This document shows positions 17,231 through 24,954 of a DNA stretch of 64,000 bases, piece by piece (within the stretch, counting starts at the first letter, position 1; the number at the start of each line of letters is the position of its first letter). The position numbers and the translations under genes were made by a program. The stretch lies in the NCBI GenBank assembly GCA_938028835.1, contig CALIMJ010000006.1, positions 68,759 through 132,758 of the forward strand, written 5' to 3'. The notes under the pieces were generated by a model. It searched no databases, was not told the origin of the DNA, and was given only the letters and a program-made list of their open reading frames with translations. The DNA comes from an uncultured bacterium. GTDB taxonomy: Bacteria; Sysuimicrobiota; Sysuimicrobiia; Sysuimicrobiales; Sysuimicrobiaceae.

Positions 17231-18015
17231 AGCCCGCCCGTCCACGCCGCGAACACGTAGTAGGCCACCACGCCCGAGAACAGCAGCCCGTCGAACCGGT
17301 CCAGGACGCCGCCGTGGCCTGGGAGCACCACACCGGAGTCCTTGGCCCGGGCCTCCCTCTTCAGCGCGGACTCCCACAGGTCGCCCAGCTGCCCGCTGAG
17401 GGCACACAGGAGCCCTCCCGCCACCACCCACGCCCCGGGCAGTCCGAAGTACACGCCCGCGGCCGCTGCGCCCGCCAGCCCCCCTGCGACGCCGCCCACG
17501 GCTCCCTCCACCGTCTTGTTGGGGCTGAGATCCGGGGCCAGCTTCCGCCGGCCCAGAAAGCGGCCCACGAAGTACGCGGCGCTGTCCGCGCACCAAGTGC
17601 TGGTCAGCACCAGGAAAGTGATCGCCATACCCTCGGGCAGCTGCCGGAGCAGCACCCAGTGGGCGCCGAACAGCCCCACGTACACCGTCCCCAGCGCCGC
17701 GCCGGCGGCGTTGCCCAGCACCCGGCCCCGGCGGGCAGCGAGTTGGCCCGCGAGGGCCGACAGCACCACCAGGGTGACGGCAGCCAGAGTCCAGCGCGTG
17801 CCCGCCTGCGCCGCCAGGGGGAGTGCCCCGGCCCCGAGGATCCCCAGCGTCCAGGGGGAGCCGTACCCCGCCCGCTGGGACAGGCGGTAGAACTCCCACG
17901 CGCCGATTGCCACCACCACGCCCGCGGCAACCGCCATCGCCCACCCGCCGGCCCAGACGGTGGCCACCGCCACAGGGATCCCCACCGCAGCGGTCGCCAG
18001 GCGCTTACCCAGCAT
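17227..18015 (-). CDS. cdsA: Phosphatidate cytidylyltransferase
   Basis: Makes CDP-diacylglycerol from phosphatidate and CTP at the membrane, the branch point of phospholipid synthesis. The 262-aa product has about seven hydrophobic helices and the family signature near residues 145-175 (SADSAAYFVGRFLGRRKLAPDLSPNKTVEGA). The ATG start at 18015 lies inside the uppS 3' end, an 11-nt overlap. The dxr start overlaps its stop. Gene order uppS-cdsA-dxr is standard. Confidence 0.96.
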   Translation of the reverse strand: MLGKRLATAAVGIPVAVATVWAGGWAMAVAAGVVVAIGAWEFYRLSQRAGYGSPWTLGILGAGALPLAAQAGTRWTLAAVTLVVLSALAGQLAARRGRVLGNAAGAALGTVYVGLFGAHWVLLRQLPEGMAITFLVLTSTWCADSAAYFVGRFLGRRKLAPDLSPNKTVEGAVGGVAGGLAGAAAAGVYFGLPGAWVVAGGLLCALSGQLGDLWESALKREARAKDSGVVLPGHGGVLDRFDGLLFSGVVAYYVFAAWTGGL

Positions 18016-18778
18016 CCAGCCCCCCGAACCGGCGGATGCGGCCCTGGTAGTCCCGGAGGGCCTCCACCAGAGCCTGCCGGTCGAACTCCGGCCACAGCAC
18101 GTCCGTGAAGTGCAGCTCCGCGTACGCGGACTGCCACACCAGGAAGTTGCTCAGGCGCTTCTCGCCCGCGGTGCGAATGATCAGGTCGGGGTCCGGCAGC
18201 GGGTACGTCTGCAGCCGGCTCGCCAGCTCCTCTTCCCCGATGGCCTCGGCCCGCAGCTCGCCCCGGCAGACCGCCGCGGCCAGGGCGCGGGCCGCCTGCA
18301 CGATCTCCGCTCTCCCCCCGTAGTTCAGGGCCCCTACCAGGTGCAGTACCTCGTTGCCCGCGGTGGACTCCTCCGCGTAGCGGATGGCTTCCCGCAGGCT
18401 GGGGGGGAACTCAGAGCGGTCGCCGATGACGTGCACGCGGACCCCGTTGCGGGCCAGCTCCGGAGTCTCCTCCCACAGCACCTGCTCGTACAGGGCACAC
18501 AGGGCTTCCACCTCTTCCCTGGGCCGACGCCAGTTCTCCGTGCTGAAGGCGAACAGGGTCAGCACGCGGATCCCCAGCTCCACCGCGGCCTCCACGGTGC
18601 GGCGGATCGCCGCCCGGCCGGCCCGGTGGCCCTCCACCCGGGGCAGGCCGCGGCGGACGGCCCACCGGCCGTTGCCGTCCATGATGATGGCCACGTGTAC
18701 GGGCAGCCGCGCGGGGTCCAGGCCGAGGGCACGCAGTCCTTCGTCGTCCAGGCGTTGGGGGGTCGAGGGGCTGGTCAC
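18005..18778 (-). CDS. uppS: Isoprenyl (undecaprenyl) diphosphate synthase
   Basis: Cis-prenyltransferase that builds the C55 lipid carrier for cell-wall synthesis. The 257-aa product carries the catalytic Asp in IIMDGNGRWA, HRAG, the FAFSTENWRRP block, GDR and the C-terminal DLIIRTAGEKRLSNFL/W-x-EF motifs. The GTG start at 18778 overlaps the preceding small gene by GTGA. Position between frr and cdsA is typical. Whether the main product is C55 or shorter cannot be told from sequence alone. Confidence 0.96.
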   Translation of the reverse strand: MTSPSTPQRLDDEGLRALGLDPARLPVHVAIIMDGNGRWAVRRGLPRVEGHRAGRAAIRRTVEAAVELGIRVLTLFAFSTENWRRPREEVEALCALYEQVLWEETPELARNGVRVHVIGDRSEFPPSLREAIRYAEESTAGNEVLHLVGALNYGGRAEIVQAARALAAAVCRGELRAEAIGEEELASRLQTYPLPDPDLIIRTAGEKRLSNFLVWQSAYAELHFTDVLWPEFDRQALVEALRDYQGRIRRFGGLDAG

Positions 18779-19026
18779 GGGCGGTGCGGGCCGGCCGGGC
18801 CTTCGCTCCTGGGCCGCCGCAGCCGCACGTACCGCTCCCAGGCCACCACCAGCTCCACCTCACCCGCGGCGGTGGCCCGCTGCCGGACCACCCGCTGTAC
18901 CCCGCCCGCGGGTGCGCTCTGCGGCGGAGACGTGGTGCGGATCCGGGGCGTCCACCCGGCCGCCCGCAGCTCCTCTAGGGCCTCCTCCAGGGGCAAAGCG
19001 ACCACGTCCGGCGGGGAACCCATCAC
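18775..19026 (-). CDS. Small PASTA-like protein between frr and uppS
   Basis: An 83-aa protein. The start is GTG 19026 (GTGA overlap with the frr stop); an ATG follows immediately. It begins with a PASTA-like unit: LPLEEALEELRAAGW, a variable turn, then VVRQRATAAGEVELVVA, matching the beta-alpha-beta pattern by which PASTA domains usually sense peptidoglycan. It has no signal peptide or membrane helix, so it would be cytosolic, unlike kinase-linked PASTA domains. The same small-gene position, with overlaps on both sides, is known from several Firmicutes. Function unknown; translational coupling suggests a link to ribosome recycling or to lipid-carrier synthesis. Confidence 0.75.
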   Translation of the reverse strand: MMGSPPDVVALPLEEALEELRAAGWTPRIRTTSPPQSAPAGGVQRVVRQRATAAGEVELVVAWERYVRLRRPRSEGPAGPHRP

Positions 19027-19580
19027 ACCTCCAGGATCTCCGCTTCCTTCTTCTGGAGGAGCGCGTCGATCTCCGCGATGAACCGGTCGGTGAGCTTCTG
19101 CAGCTCCTCCTGCGCCCGCCGCGCCTCGTCCTCGGAGATCTCCCGGGCCTCCTCCAGCTCCTCCAGGGTTTCCCGGGCCTCCCGGCGGACGTTGCGCACC
19201 GCCACCCGCCCTTCCTCCGCGTGCTTGCGGGCCACCCGGACCAGCTCCCGCCGCCGTTCCTCCGTGAGCGGAGGGATGGGGACCCGCAACACCACCCCGT
19301 CGGAGCTGGGCACCAGACCCAGCTCACTCTGCAGGATGGCCTTCTCGATGGCCTTGGTGGCGTTGCGATCCCACGGCTGGATCACCAGCAGCCGTGGCTC
19401 CGGCACCGAGATGGTGGCCAGCTGGTTCAGGGGCACCTGGGTGCCGTAGTACTCCACCTTGATGTGCTCCAGCAGCGCTGGGCTGGCCCTCCCCGTGCGC
19501 AGGGTGGCCAGCTCCCGCGCGGTGGCCTCCACCGCCTTCTGCATCCGCGCCCGCGCGTCCTTGAGCACGTCCTGGATCAC
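19023..19580 (-). CDS. frr: Ribosome recycling factor
   Basis: Splits post-termination ribosomes together with EF-G. The 185-aa product starts at GTG 19580 (GTGA overlap with the pyrH stop). It has the full two-domain pattern: LRTGRASPALLEHIKVEYYG, VPLNQLATISVPEPRLLVIQPWD, IEKAILQSELGLVPSSDG, VLRVPIPPLTEERRRELV and the C-terminal triple-helix return. An upstream extension in frame lies wholly inside pyrH and is rejected. Gene order pyrH-frr is universal in this cluster. Confidence 0.97.
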   Translation of the reverse strand: MIQDVLKDARARMQKAVEATARELATLRTGRASPALLEHIKVEYYGTQVPLNQLATISVPEPRLLVIQPWDRNATKAIEKAILQSELGLVPSSDGVVLRVPIPPLTEERRRELVRVARKHAEEGRVAVRNVRREARETLEELEEAREISEDEARRAQEELQKLTDRFIAEIDALLQKKEAEILEV

Positions 19581-20305
19581 GGCGCACCTCCGATCAGGGT
19601 GCCCACGTGCTCGCCCCGCACGATCCGCTCCAGGTTTCCGGGCTCCTGCAGGTTGAACACCCAGATGTCCAGGCCGTTGTCCATACACAGGGACACCGTG
19701 GTGGTGTCCATCACCTGCAGCCCCCGGTTGATGTACTCCAGGTAGGTCAGGCGGTCGAACATGATGGCGTCCCGGTGGACCCGCGGGTCCTTGTCGAACA
19801 CCCCGGGCACCCGGTTCTTGGCCATCAGCACGGCCCCCGCCTCGATCTCGATGGCCCGCAGGGCCGCGGTGGTGTCCGTGGTGAAGTAAGGGCTGCCGGT
19901 GCCCGCGGCGAACAGCACCACCCGCCCCTTCTCCAGGTGCCGGATGGCCCGCCGGCGGATGAACGGCTCGGCGACCTGGTGCATGGCGATGGCGGTCTGG
20001 ACCCGGGTCTCCAGCCCGTGCCCCTCCAGGACCTCCTGCAGCGCCAGGGCGTTGATCACCGTGGCCAGCATGCCCATGTAGTCCGCGGTGACCTTGTCGA
20101 TCCCCAGCAGGCGGCTCATCTCCGCTCCCCGGACGATGTTCCCGCCGCCCACCACCAGGGCCACCTGCACCCCCAGTTCGTGTACCGCTCGGACCTCCCG
20201 AGCCACCACCCGTAGGACCTCGGGGTCCACGATGGAACGACCGTCCCCGCTCAGCTCCTCCCCGCTGAGCTTGAGGACGATGCGCCGGTACCGAAACCCC
20301 GCCAC
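19577..20305 (-). CDS. pyrH: UMP kinase
   Basis: Phosphorylates UMP to UDP. The 242-aa product shows the amino-acid-kinase-fold motifs RIVLKLSGEEL, VVGGGNIVRG, DYMGMLATVINALALQ, FAAGTGSPYFTTDTTAALRA and the C-terminal GT-I-GG end. I chose GTG 20305, giving AGFRYRRIVLKLSGE, because homologues begin here and AGGCGG precedes at about eight bases. A TTG at 20353 would add 16 residues immediately after the tsf stop and cannot be excluded. Part of rpsB-tsf-pyrH-frr. Confidence 0.95.
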   Translation of the reverse strand: MAGFRYRRIVLKLSGEELSGDGRSIVDPEVLRVVAREVRAVHELGVQVALVVGGGNIVRGAEMSRLLGIDKVTADYMGMLATVINALALQEVLEGHGLETRVQTAIAMHQVAEPFIRRRAIRHLEKGRVVLFAAGTGSPYFTTDTTAALRAIEIEAGAVLMAKNRVPGVFDKDPRVHRDAIMFDRLTYLEYINRGLQVMDTTTVSLCMDNGLDIWVFNLQEPGNLERIVRGEHVGTLIGGAP

Positions 20306-20354
20306 GCCTGTGCCGCCTGGATCCGCAGGCTCCCCCAGCCCGGAGCCGGGCAAG

Positions 20355-20963
20355 CTACTCGCCTGCCTCCCCGAGCTTGAAGCGGGCGAACCGGCGGACT
20401 ACGATGTTCTCCCCGGTGCGGGCCACGACCTCCGCGATGCGATCCCGCACCTTCTTGCTCTCATCCCGGATGAAGGGCTGCTCGAGGAGTACCACCTCCT
20501 CCAGCCACTTCCCCAGCTTCCCCTCCACCGCCCGCTCCACTGCAGCCGGCGGTTTGCCCTGCAGCTGCTGGGCCAGCTGGGCCCGGGCGATCTCCCGCTC
20601 CCGCTCCAGCTCCGCCTCCGGCACGTCCTCCCGCCGCACGTACCGGGGGTCCCGGGCCGCGATCTGCAGCGCCAGGTCCCGCACCAGCTGTCGGAACTCG
20701 TCCGTGCGGGCCACGAAGTCCGTCTCGCAGTTCACCTCCACCAGGACCCCCAGGGTGCCGCCCCCGTGGATGTAGGCGTCCACCAGCCCCTGGGTGGCCG
20801 CCCGTCCCGCCCGCTTCGCCGCCTGCGCGAGGCCCCGCTTGCGCAGCAGCTCGATCGCCCTGTCCAGGTCCCCGCCCGCCTCCTCCAGGGCCCCCTTGCA
20901 GTCCATCATGCCCGCCCCGGTACGGGCCCGCAGCTCCTTCACCAGCTCCAGACTCACCGCCAT
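20355..20963 (-). CDS. tsf: Elongation factor Ts (short form)
   Basis: Nucleotide exchange factor for EF-Tu. The 202-aa product has the N-terminal UBA-like domain (LVKELRARTGAGMMDCKGALEEAGGD) and the core with EVNCETDFVAR. It is about 80 residues shorter than the E. coli protein and close in size to the Thermus form, with one core subdomain reduced. The ATG at 20963 directly abuts the rpsB stop with no spacer. Confidence 0.97.
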   Translation of the reverse strand: MAVSLELVKELRARTGAGMMDCKGALEEAGGDLDRAIELLRKRGLAQAAKRAGRAATQGLVDAYIHGGGTLGVLVEVNCETDFVARTDEFRQLVRDLALQIAARDPRYVRREDVPEAELEREREIARAQLAQQLQGKPPAAVERAVEGKLGKWLEEVVLLEQPFIRDESKKVRDRIAEVVARTGENIVVRRFARFKLGEAGE

Positions 20964-21797
20964 CTAGACCTCCACATCCTCCTCGTCGTACGCCTCGTAG
21001 GCTGCCTCCTCCATCCCGAGCTCCTCCGGCTCCGGCTTCTCCTCCTCCGCCGCCTCGGCTGCGGGCGCAGGCTCCCCGGGGACCTCCTCAGCCACCTCGC
21101 CGACCCGCTTGCGCCGCTCCTCCAGCCCTTCCAGGCAGGCGTCCGCGATACGGCTGGTCACCAGCCGCACCGCCCGGATGGCGTCGTCGTTGCCGGGGAT
21201 GGGGTAGTCGATCTCGTCCGGATCGCAGTTGGTGTCCACGATGGCCACCAGGGGGATCCGCAGCTTGCGGGCCTCCAGCACCGCGATGCGCTCCTTCCGG
21301 GTGTCCACCACGTACACCGCGCCGGGCAGGCGGTTCATGGTCTTGATCCCGCCCAGGTACTTCTCCAGCCGGGCCAGCTCGTCCAGGACCTTCGCCTGCT
21401 CCTTCTTCGGCAGCAGGTCCAGCTGGCCCGTGTCCCGCAGCTGCTCGATCTCCCGCAGCCGCTCCACCCGCTTGCGGATGGTGTGGAAGTTCGTCAGCAT
21501 GCCGCCCAGCCACCGCTGGTTCACGTAGGGCATCCCCGCCCGCTGGGCCTCCTCCCGGATCGCGTCCTGGGCCTGCTTCTTGGTGCCCACGAACAGCACC
21601 AAGCCCCCCTCGGCCACCGTGTCCCGCACGAACCGGTACGCCTCCTCGAACAGCGGGACGGACTTCTGCAGGTCGATGATGTGGATGCCGTTGCGCTCCG
21701 TGAAGATGAAGCGGGCCATCTTGGGGTTCCACCGCCGGGTCTGGTGCCCGAAGTGGACCCCCGCCTCCAGGAGCTGCTTCATGGTGACGACCGGCAC
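20964..21797 (-). CDS. rpsB: 30S ribosomal protein S2
   Basis: The 277-aa product has the canonical opening [46 protein letters not shown] and IVDTNCDPD(E). The last 45 or so residues form an acidic Glu/Ala/Pro-rich tail ending in EEDVEV, longer than in most S2 proteins. The start is GTG 21797 behind GGGAGGG. It opens the rpsB-tsf-pyrH-frr operon; a candidate -10 box and a hairpin lie upstream. Confidence 0.97.
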   Translation of the reverse strand: MPVVTMKQLLEAGVHFGHQTRRWNPKMARFIFTERNGIHIIDLQKSVPLFEEAYRFVRDTVAEGGLVLFVGTKKQAQDAIREEAQRAGMPYVNQRWLGGMLTNFHTIRKRVERLREIEQLRDTGQLDLLPKKEQAKVLDELARLEKYLGGIKTMNRLPGAVYVVDTRKERIAVLEARKLRIPLVAIVDTNCDPDEIDYPIPGNDDAIRAVRLVTSRIADACLEGLEERRKRVGEVAEEVPGEPAPAAEAAEEEKPEPEELGMEEAAYEAYDEEDVEV

Positions 21798-21888
21798 GGA
21801 ACACCCTCCCGGTTGCCCTCCGCCCGCCCTCCCCGTGGGGCACCGGAACCCCGGACCGCGCGGCCCGGGAGGCGGGCGTGCAAAAGTA

Positions 21889-21923
21889 CGCGGGCCCGCC
21901 GGGCCCGCGCCCGCCGTAGTATA
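21889..21923 (-). promoter_or_regulatory. Perfect 9-bp hairpin and TATACT box upstream of rpsB
   Basis: CGCGGGCCC (21889-21897) and GGGCCCGCG (21901-21909) form a perfect 9-base-pair stem with a three-base loop. On the minus strand TACTTTTGC follows, so it could end the hslVU transcript. A TATACT hexamer (21923-21918) lies just upstream, with no good -35 box. If it is the rpsB promoter, the hairpin would sit at the very 5' end of the rpsB mRNA. Confidence 0.45.
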
Positions 21924-22015
21924 CCACAGCGCCGACGCTCCGGAGGTCCCTCAGGCCACCCGGGGCCTCCTCGAAGGACCTCACCCTGGGGAACGGCCGA
22001 GGGACTCCGGGGAGT

Positions 22016-23413
22016 CTAGAGGATGTACCGGCTGAGGTCGTGGTCCCGCAGGAAGGGCTCCAGGCGCCGGCGCACGTACGCCTCGTCGATCACCACCCGA
22101 CGGGGTCCTTCCGGAGCCTCGAAGCTGATCTCCTCCGTCACCCGCTCCAGCACCGTGTGCAGGCGACGCGCGCCGATGTCCTCGGTGCGCTCGTTGATCT
22201 CGTGGGCGATGCGGGCGATGGCCTCCACCCCGTCGGGGGTGAACACCACGTCCACCCCTTCGGTGGCCAGAAGGGCCTGCACCTGCTTGGTCAGGCTGTT
22301 CTCCGGCTCCGTGAGGATCCGCACGAAGTCGTGGGGGGTGAGCCGTTCCAGCTCCACCCGGATGGGCAGCCGCCCCTGCAGCTCGGGGATGAGGTCGGAG
22401 GGTTTGCTGGAGTGGAAGGCGCCCGCGCACAGGAACAGGATGTGGTCCGTCCGGACAGGGCCGTACCGGGTGGTCACCGTAGACCCTTCCACGATGGGCA
22501 GCAGGTCCCGCTGCACGCCCTCCCGGGAAACGTCCGGGCCCACGGACGGCCCGGAGCCCGCGATCTTGTCGATCTCGTCGATGAACACGATCCCGAGTTC
22601 CTCCGCCCGGCGGACCCCCTCCCGCTGCGCCTCCTCATGGTCGATGAGCTTGCTGGCCTCCTCCTGTGCGAGGATCCGCAGCCCCTCCGCCACCGTCACC
22701 CGCCGGCGCTTCCGCCGCTTGGGCAGCAGGCCGCCCAGCAGGTCCTGCAGGTTGATCCCCATCTCCTCCACGCCCTGCGCGCCGATCAACTCGATGGTGG
22801 GGAAGGTCTGCTCCTCGACCTCCACCTCCACCACCTCGCGGTCCAGTTCCCCGGCCTCCAGGCGGGGCCGAAGCAGCCGGCGCCGTTCCTCCACCTCCTG
22901 TTGCTCCCGCCCGTAGCTGCTCTCGGGAACCGTGGGGGTGCGGCCGAGTAGGGCCTCCAGGGGGTTCGAAAAAGCCGGCCGCGGCGGGTCGGGGACCAGG
23001 ATCCGGAGCATGCGCTCCCGGGCCAGACGCTCCGCCTCGGGCTGAACGGCCCGCATGCGCTCCTGCTTCACCATCTGCACGGAGACCTCCACCAGGTCGC
23101 GGATCATGGAGTCCACGTCGCGCCCCACGTACCCGACCTCGGTGAACTTGGTGGCCTCCACCTTCACGAAGGGCGCGTCCACCAGGCGGGCCACCCGACG
23201 GGCGATCTCCGTCTTGCCCACCCCCGTGGGCCCGATCATGAGGATGTTCTTGGGGATCACGTCCCGGCGCAGGGGCTCGGGCAGCAGGCTGCGGCGGTAC
23301 CGGTTCCGCAGCGCCACCGCCACGGCCCGCTTGGCGGCCTGCTGGCCCACGATGTGCTTATCGAGCTCCGCGACGATGCGACGCGGTGTGAGCTCCTCCA
23401 TCCGGAAACCCAT
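22016..23413 (-). CDS. hslU: HslU (ClpY) ATP-dependent unfoldase
   Basis: AAA+ ring that unfolds substrates for the HslV peptidase. The 465-aa product has Walker [10 protein letters not shown] near residue 62, the GYVGRD pore motif, a variable I-domain (about 110-240), Walker [12 protein letters not shown], sensor 1 and the conserved C-terminal DLSRYIL tail that docks into HslV. The ATG start at 23413 lies 24 nt after the hslV stop. Full length and apparently intact. Confidence 0.97.
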   Translation of the reverse strand: MGFRMEELTPRRIVAELDKHIVGQQAAKRAVAVALRNRYRRSLLPEPLRRDVIPKNILMIGPTGVGKTEIARRVARLVDAPFVKVEATKFTEVGYVGRDVDSMIRDLVEVSVQMVKQERMRAVQPEAERLARERMLRILVPDPPRPAFSNPLEALLGRTPTVPESSYGREQQEVEERRRLLRPRLEAGELDREVVEVEVEEQTFPTIELIGAQGVEEMGINLQDLLGGLLPKRRKRRRVTVAEGLRILAQEEASKLIDHEEAQREGVRRAEELGIVFIDEIDKIAGSGPSVGPDVSREGVQRDLLPIVEGSTVTTRYGPVRTDHILFLCAGAFHSSKPSDLIPELQGRLPIRVELERLTPHDFVRILTEPENSLTKQVQALLATEGVDVVFTPDGVEAIARIAHEINERTEDIGARRLHTVLERVTEEISFEAPEGPRRVVIDEAYVRRRLEPFLRDHDLSRYIL

Positions 23414-23437
23414 CCCTCGACCCCCGACCGACGCCGA

Positions 23438-23968
23438 CTACAGGGTCTCCACCACGATCCGGTCGTTGGTGTACACGCAGATCTCTGCGGCGATCCGCAG
23501 GGCCTCCCGTACCACCGCCTCCACGGGCAGATCCGTGTGCCGCAGCAGCGCCCGGGCAGCGGCCAGGGCGTAGGGGCCGCCGCTTCCCACCCCCGCCACC
23601 CCGTCATCCGGCTCCACCACGTCCCCGCTGCCCGAAAGGATCAACAGGTGCTCCCGGTTGCAAACGACCAGCACCGCCTCCAGACGCCGCAGGGTGCGGT
23701 CGGTGCGCCAGTCCTTGGCCAGGGCTACCGCAGCCCGCGGCAGGCTTCCGCGGTGCTCGCCCAGCTTGGCCTCGAACCGCTCGAACAGGGTGAGCCCGTC
23801 CGCCGCGCTGCCCGCGAACCCCGCCAACACGTCGTCCCCGATGCGGCGGACCTTGCTGGCGCCGTGCTTGAGCACCGTCTGCCCCAGGGTGACCTGGCCG
23901 TCGGACCCCATGGCCGCCCGCCCGTCCCGCAACACCGCCAGCACCGTGGTGTGCGACGTCCGCGCCAT
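23438..23968 (-). CDS. hslV: HslV (ClpQ/CodW-type) peptidase
   Basis: Threonine- or serine-type peptidase of the HslUV protease. The 176-aa product keeps the body motifs GDGQVTLG-like (SDGQVTLG), [17 protein letters not shown]-like ([12 protein letters not shown]) and EICVYTND. The ATG start at 23968 gives MARTSHTTV, so five residues sit between the initiator Met and the Thr-Thr that normally begins mature HslV. This resembles the extended Bacillus CodW. An upstream in-frame start would add only 13 unrelated residues. It lies between xerC and hslU, as in Firmicutes. Confidence 0.95.
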   Translation of the reverse strand: MARTSHTTVLAVLRDGRAAMGSDGQVTLGQTVLKHGASKVRRIGDDVLAGFAGSAADGLTLFERFEAKLGEHRGSLPRAAVALAKDWRTDRTLRRLEAVLVVCNREHLLILSGSGDVVEPDDGVAGVGSGGPYALAAARALLRHTDLPVEAVVREALRIAAEICVYTNDRIVVETL

Positions 23969-24066
23969 CTCCACCTGGCAGTCTACCGCGCGGTGGGTCC
24001 ACGCCACCAGGAGCGCCCTGCCGCAGGGTTGCGCCAGTCTGCCCGAATCCCCAAAGTGGCGGATCG

Positions 24067-24954
24067 TCAGGCCCGCGGGTGGGCGCGGTCGTAGACCTCC
24101 TTGAGCCGCGCCCGGGTGGTGTGGGTGTACACCTGGGTGGTCTGGAGGCTCCGGTGGCCCAGCAGCTCCTGCACCGAGCGCAGGTCCGCACCGCCATCCA
24201 GCAGGTGGGTGGCGAAGGTGTGCCGCAGGGTGTGGGGGGTCGCGCGCACCGCGCCCAGGGACGCCCGCACGTACCGGGCCACCACCAGCTGGACTCCCCG
24301 GGCAGAAAGGGGCCGACCGCGGTGGTTGACAAACAGGGTTTCCACTCCCGGCCTGGCCAGGCGGGGCCTACCCTGCTGCAGGTAGGCGTCCAGGGCCGAC
24401 CGGGCGGCCCGCGTCAGCAGCACCAACCGTTCCCGGTTCCCCTTCCCCACCACCCGCACCTCCCGCCCGAAGCGCACGTCCTCGGTCCGCAGCGCCAACG
24501 CCTCCCGCAGCCGCAGTCCTGAACCGTACAGCAGCTCCAGCAGCGCCCGGTCGCGCAGGCCCAGGGGCGTGGCCGTGTCCGGGGCTTCCAGCAGTGCTCG
24601 GACCTGCGTGAGGCTCAGGTAGTTGGGCAGCCGACGACCCCGGCGGGGAGCTCGAAGCCCGCGGAAGGGGTTGGCGGGAGCGCGCCCGGTGCGCACCAGG
24701 AACCGGAACAGGCTCCGGAGGGCGCTGAGCCGCCGGGCCACCGTGGCCCGCGAGCGGGAGGCGGACAGCCGCACCAGGTACCGTCGAGCCCGGGTCACGT
24801 TCACCTGGGACCAGTCGGTGACCCCCTCCACCGCCAGGAAGTCCAAAAAGTGAGCCACATCGCGGGCGTACGCGGCCAGGGTGTGGGGCGAAGCCCCCCG
24901 CTCCGCCCGCAGCACGCGCAGGAAGCCCCGGACGTCCCGTAAAAGCGGCCTCAA
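24067..24954 (-). CDS. xerC: Tyrosine recombinase XerC/CodV type
   Basis: Site-specific recombinase that resolves chromosome dimers. The 295-aa product has an N-terminal SAM-like core-binding domain ([25 protein letters not shown]). The catalytic set is complete: Arg in GSGLRLRE, Lys in [21 protein letters not shown] (HxxR), [14 protein letters not shown] (H and the nucleophile Tyr). The start is TTG 24954, sharing TTGA with the topA stop. The topA-xerC-hslV-hslU order supports a housekeeping role rather than a mobile-element integrase. Confidence 0.94.
   Translation of the reverse strand: MRPLLRDVRGFLRVLRAERGASPHTLAAYARDVAHFLDFLAVEGVTDWSQVNVTRARRYLVRLSASRSRATVARRLSALRSLFRFLVRTGRAPANPFRGLRAPRRGRRLPNYLSLTQVRALLEAPDTATPLGLRDRALLELLYGSGLRLREALALRTEDVRFGREVRVVGKGNRERLVLLTRAARSALDAYLQQGRPRLARPGVETLFVNHRGRPLSARGVQLVVARYVRASLGAVRATPHTLRHTFATHLLDGGADLRSVQELLGHRSLQTTQVYTHTTRARLKEVYDRAHPRA

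Noticed and set aside
24067-24954. Integrase of a mobile element
   Set aside because: The tyrosine recombinase sits in the conserved topA-xerC-hslVU cluster with no att-like repeats or phage genes nearby.
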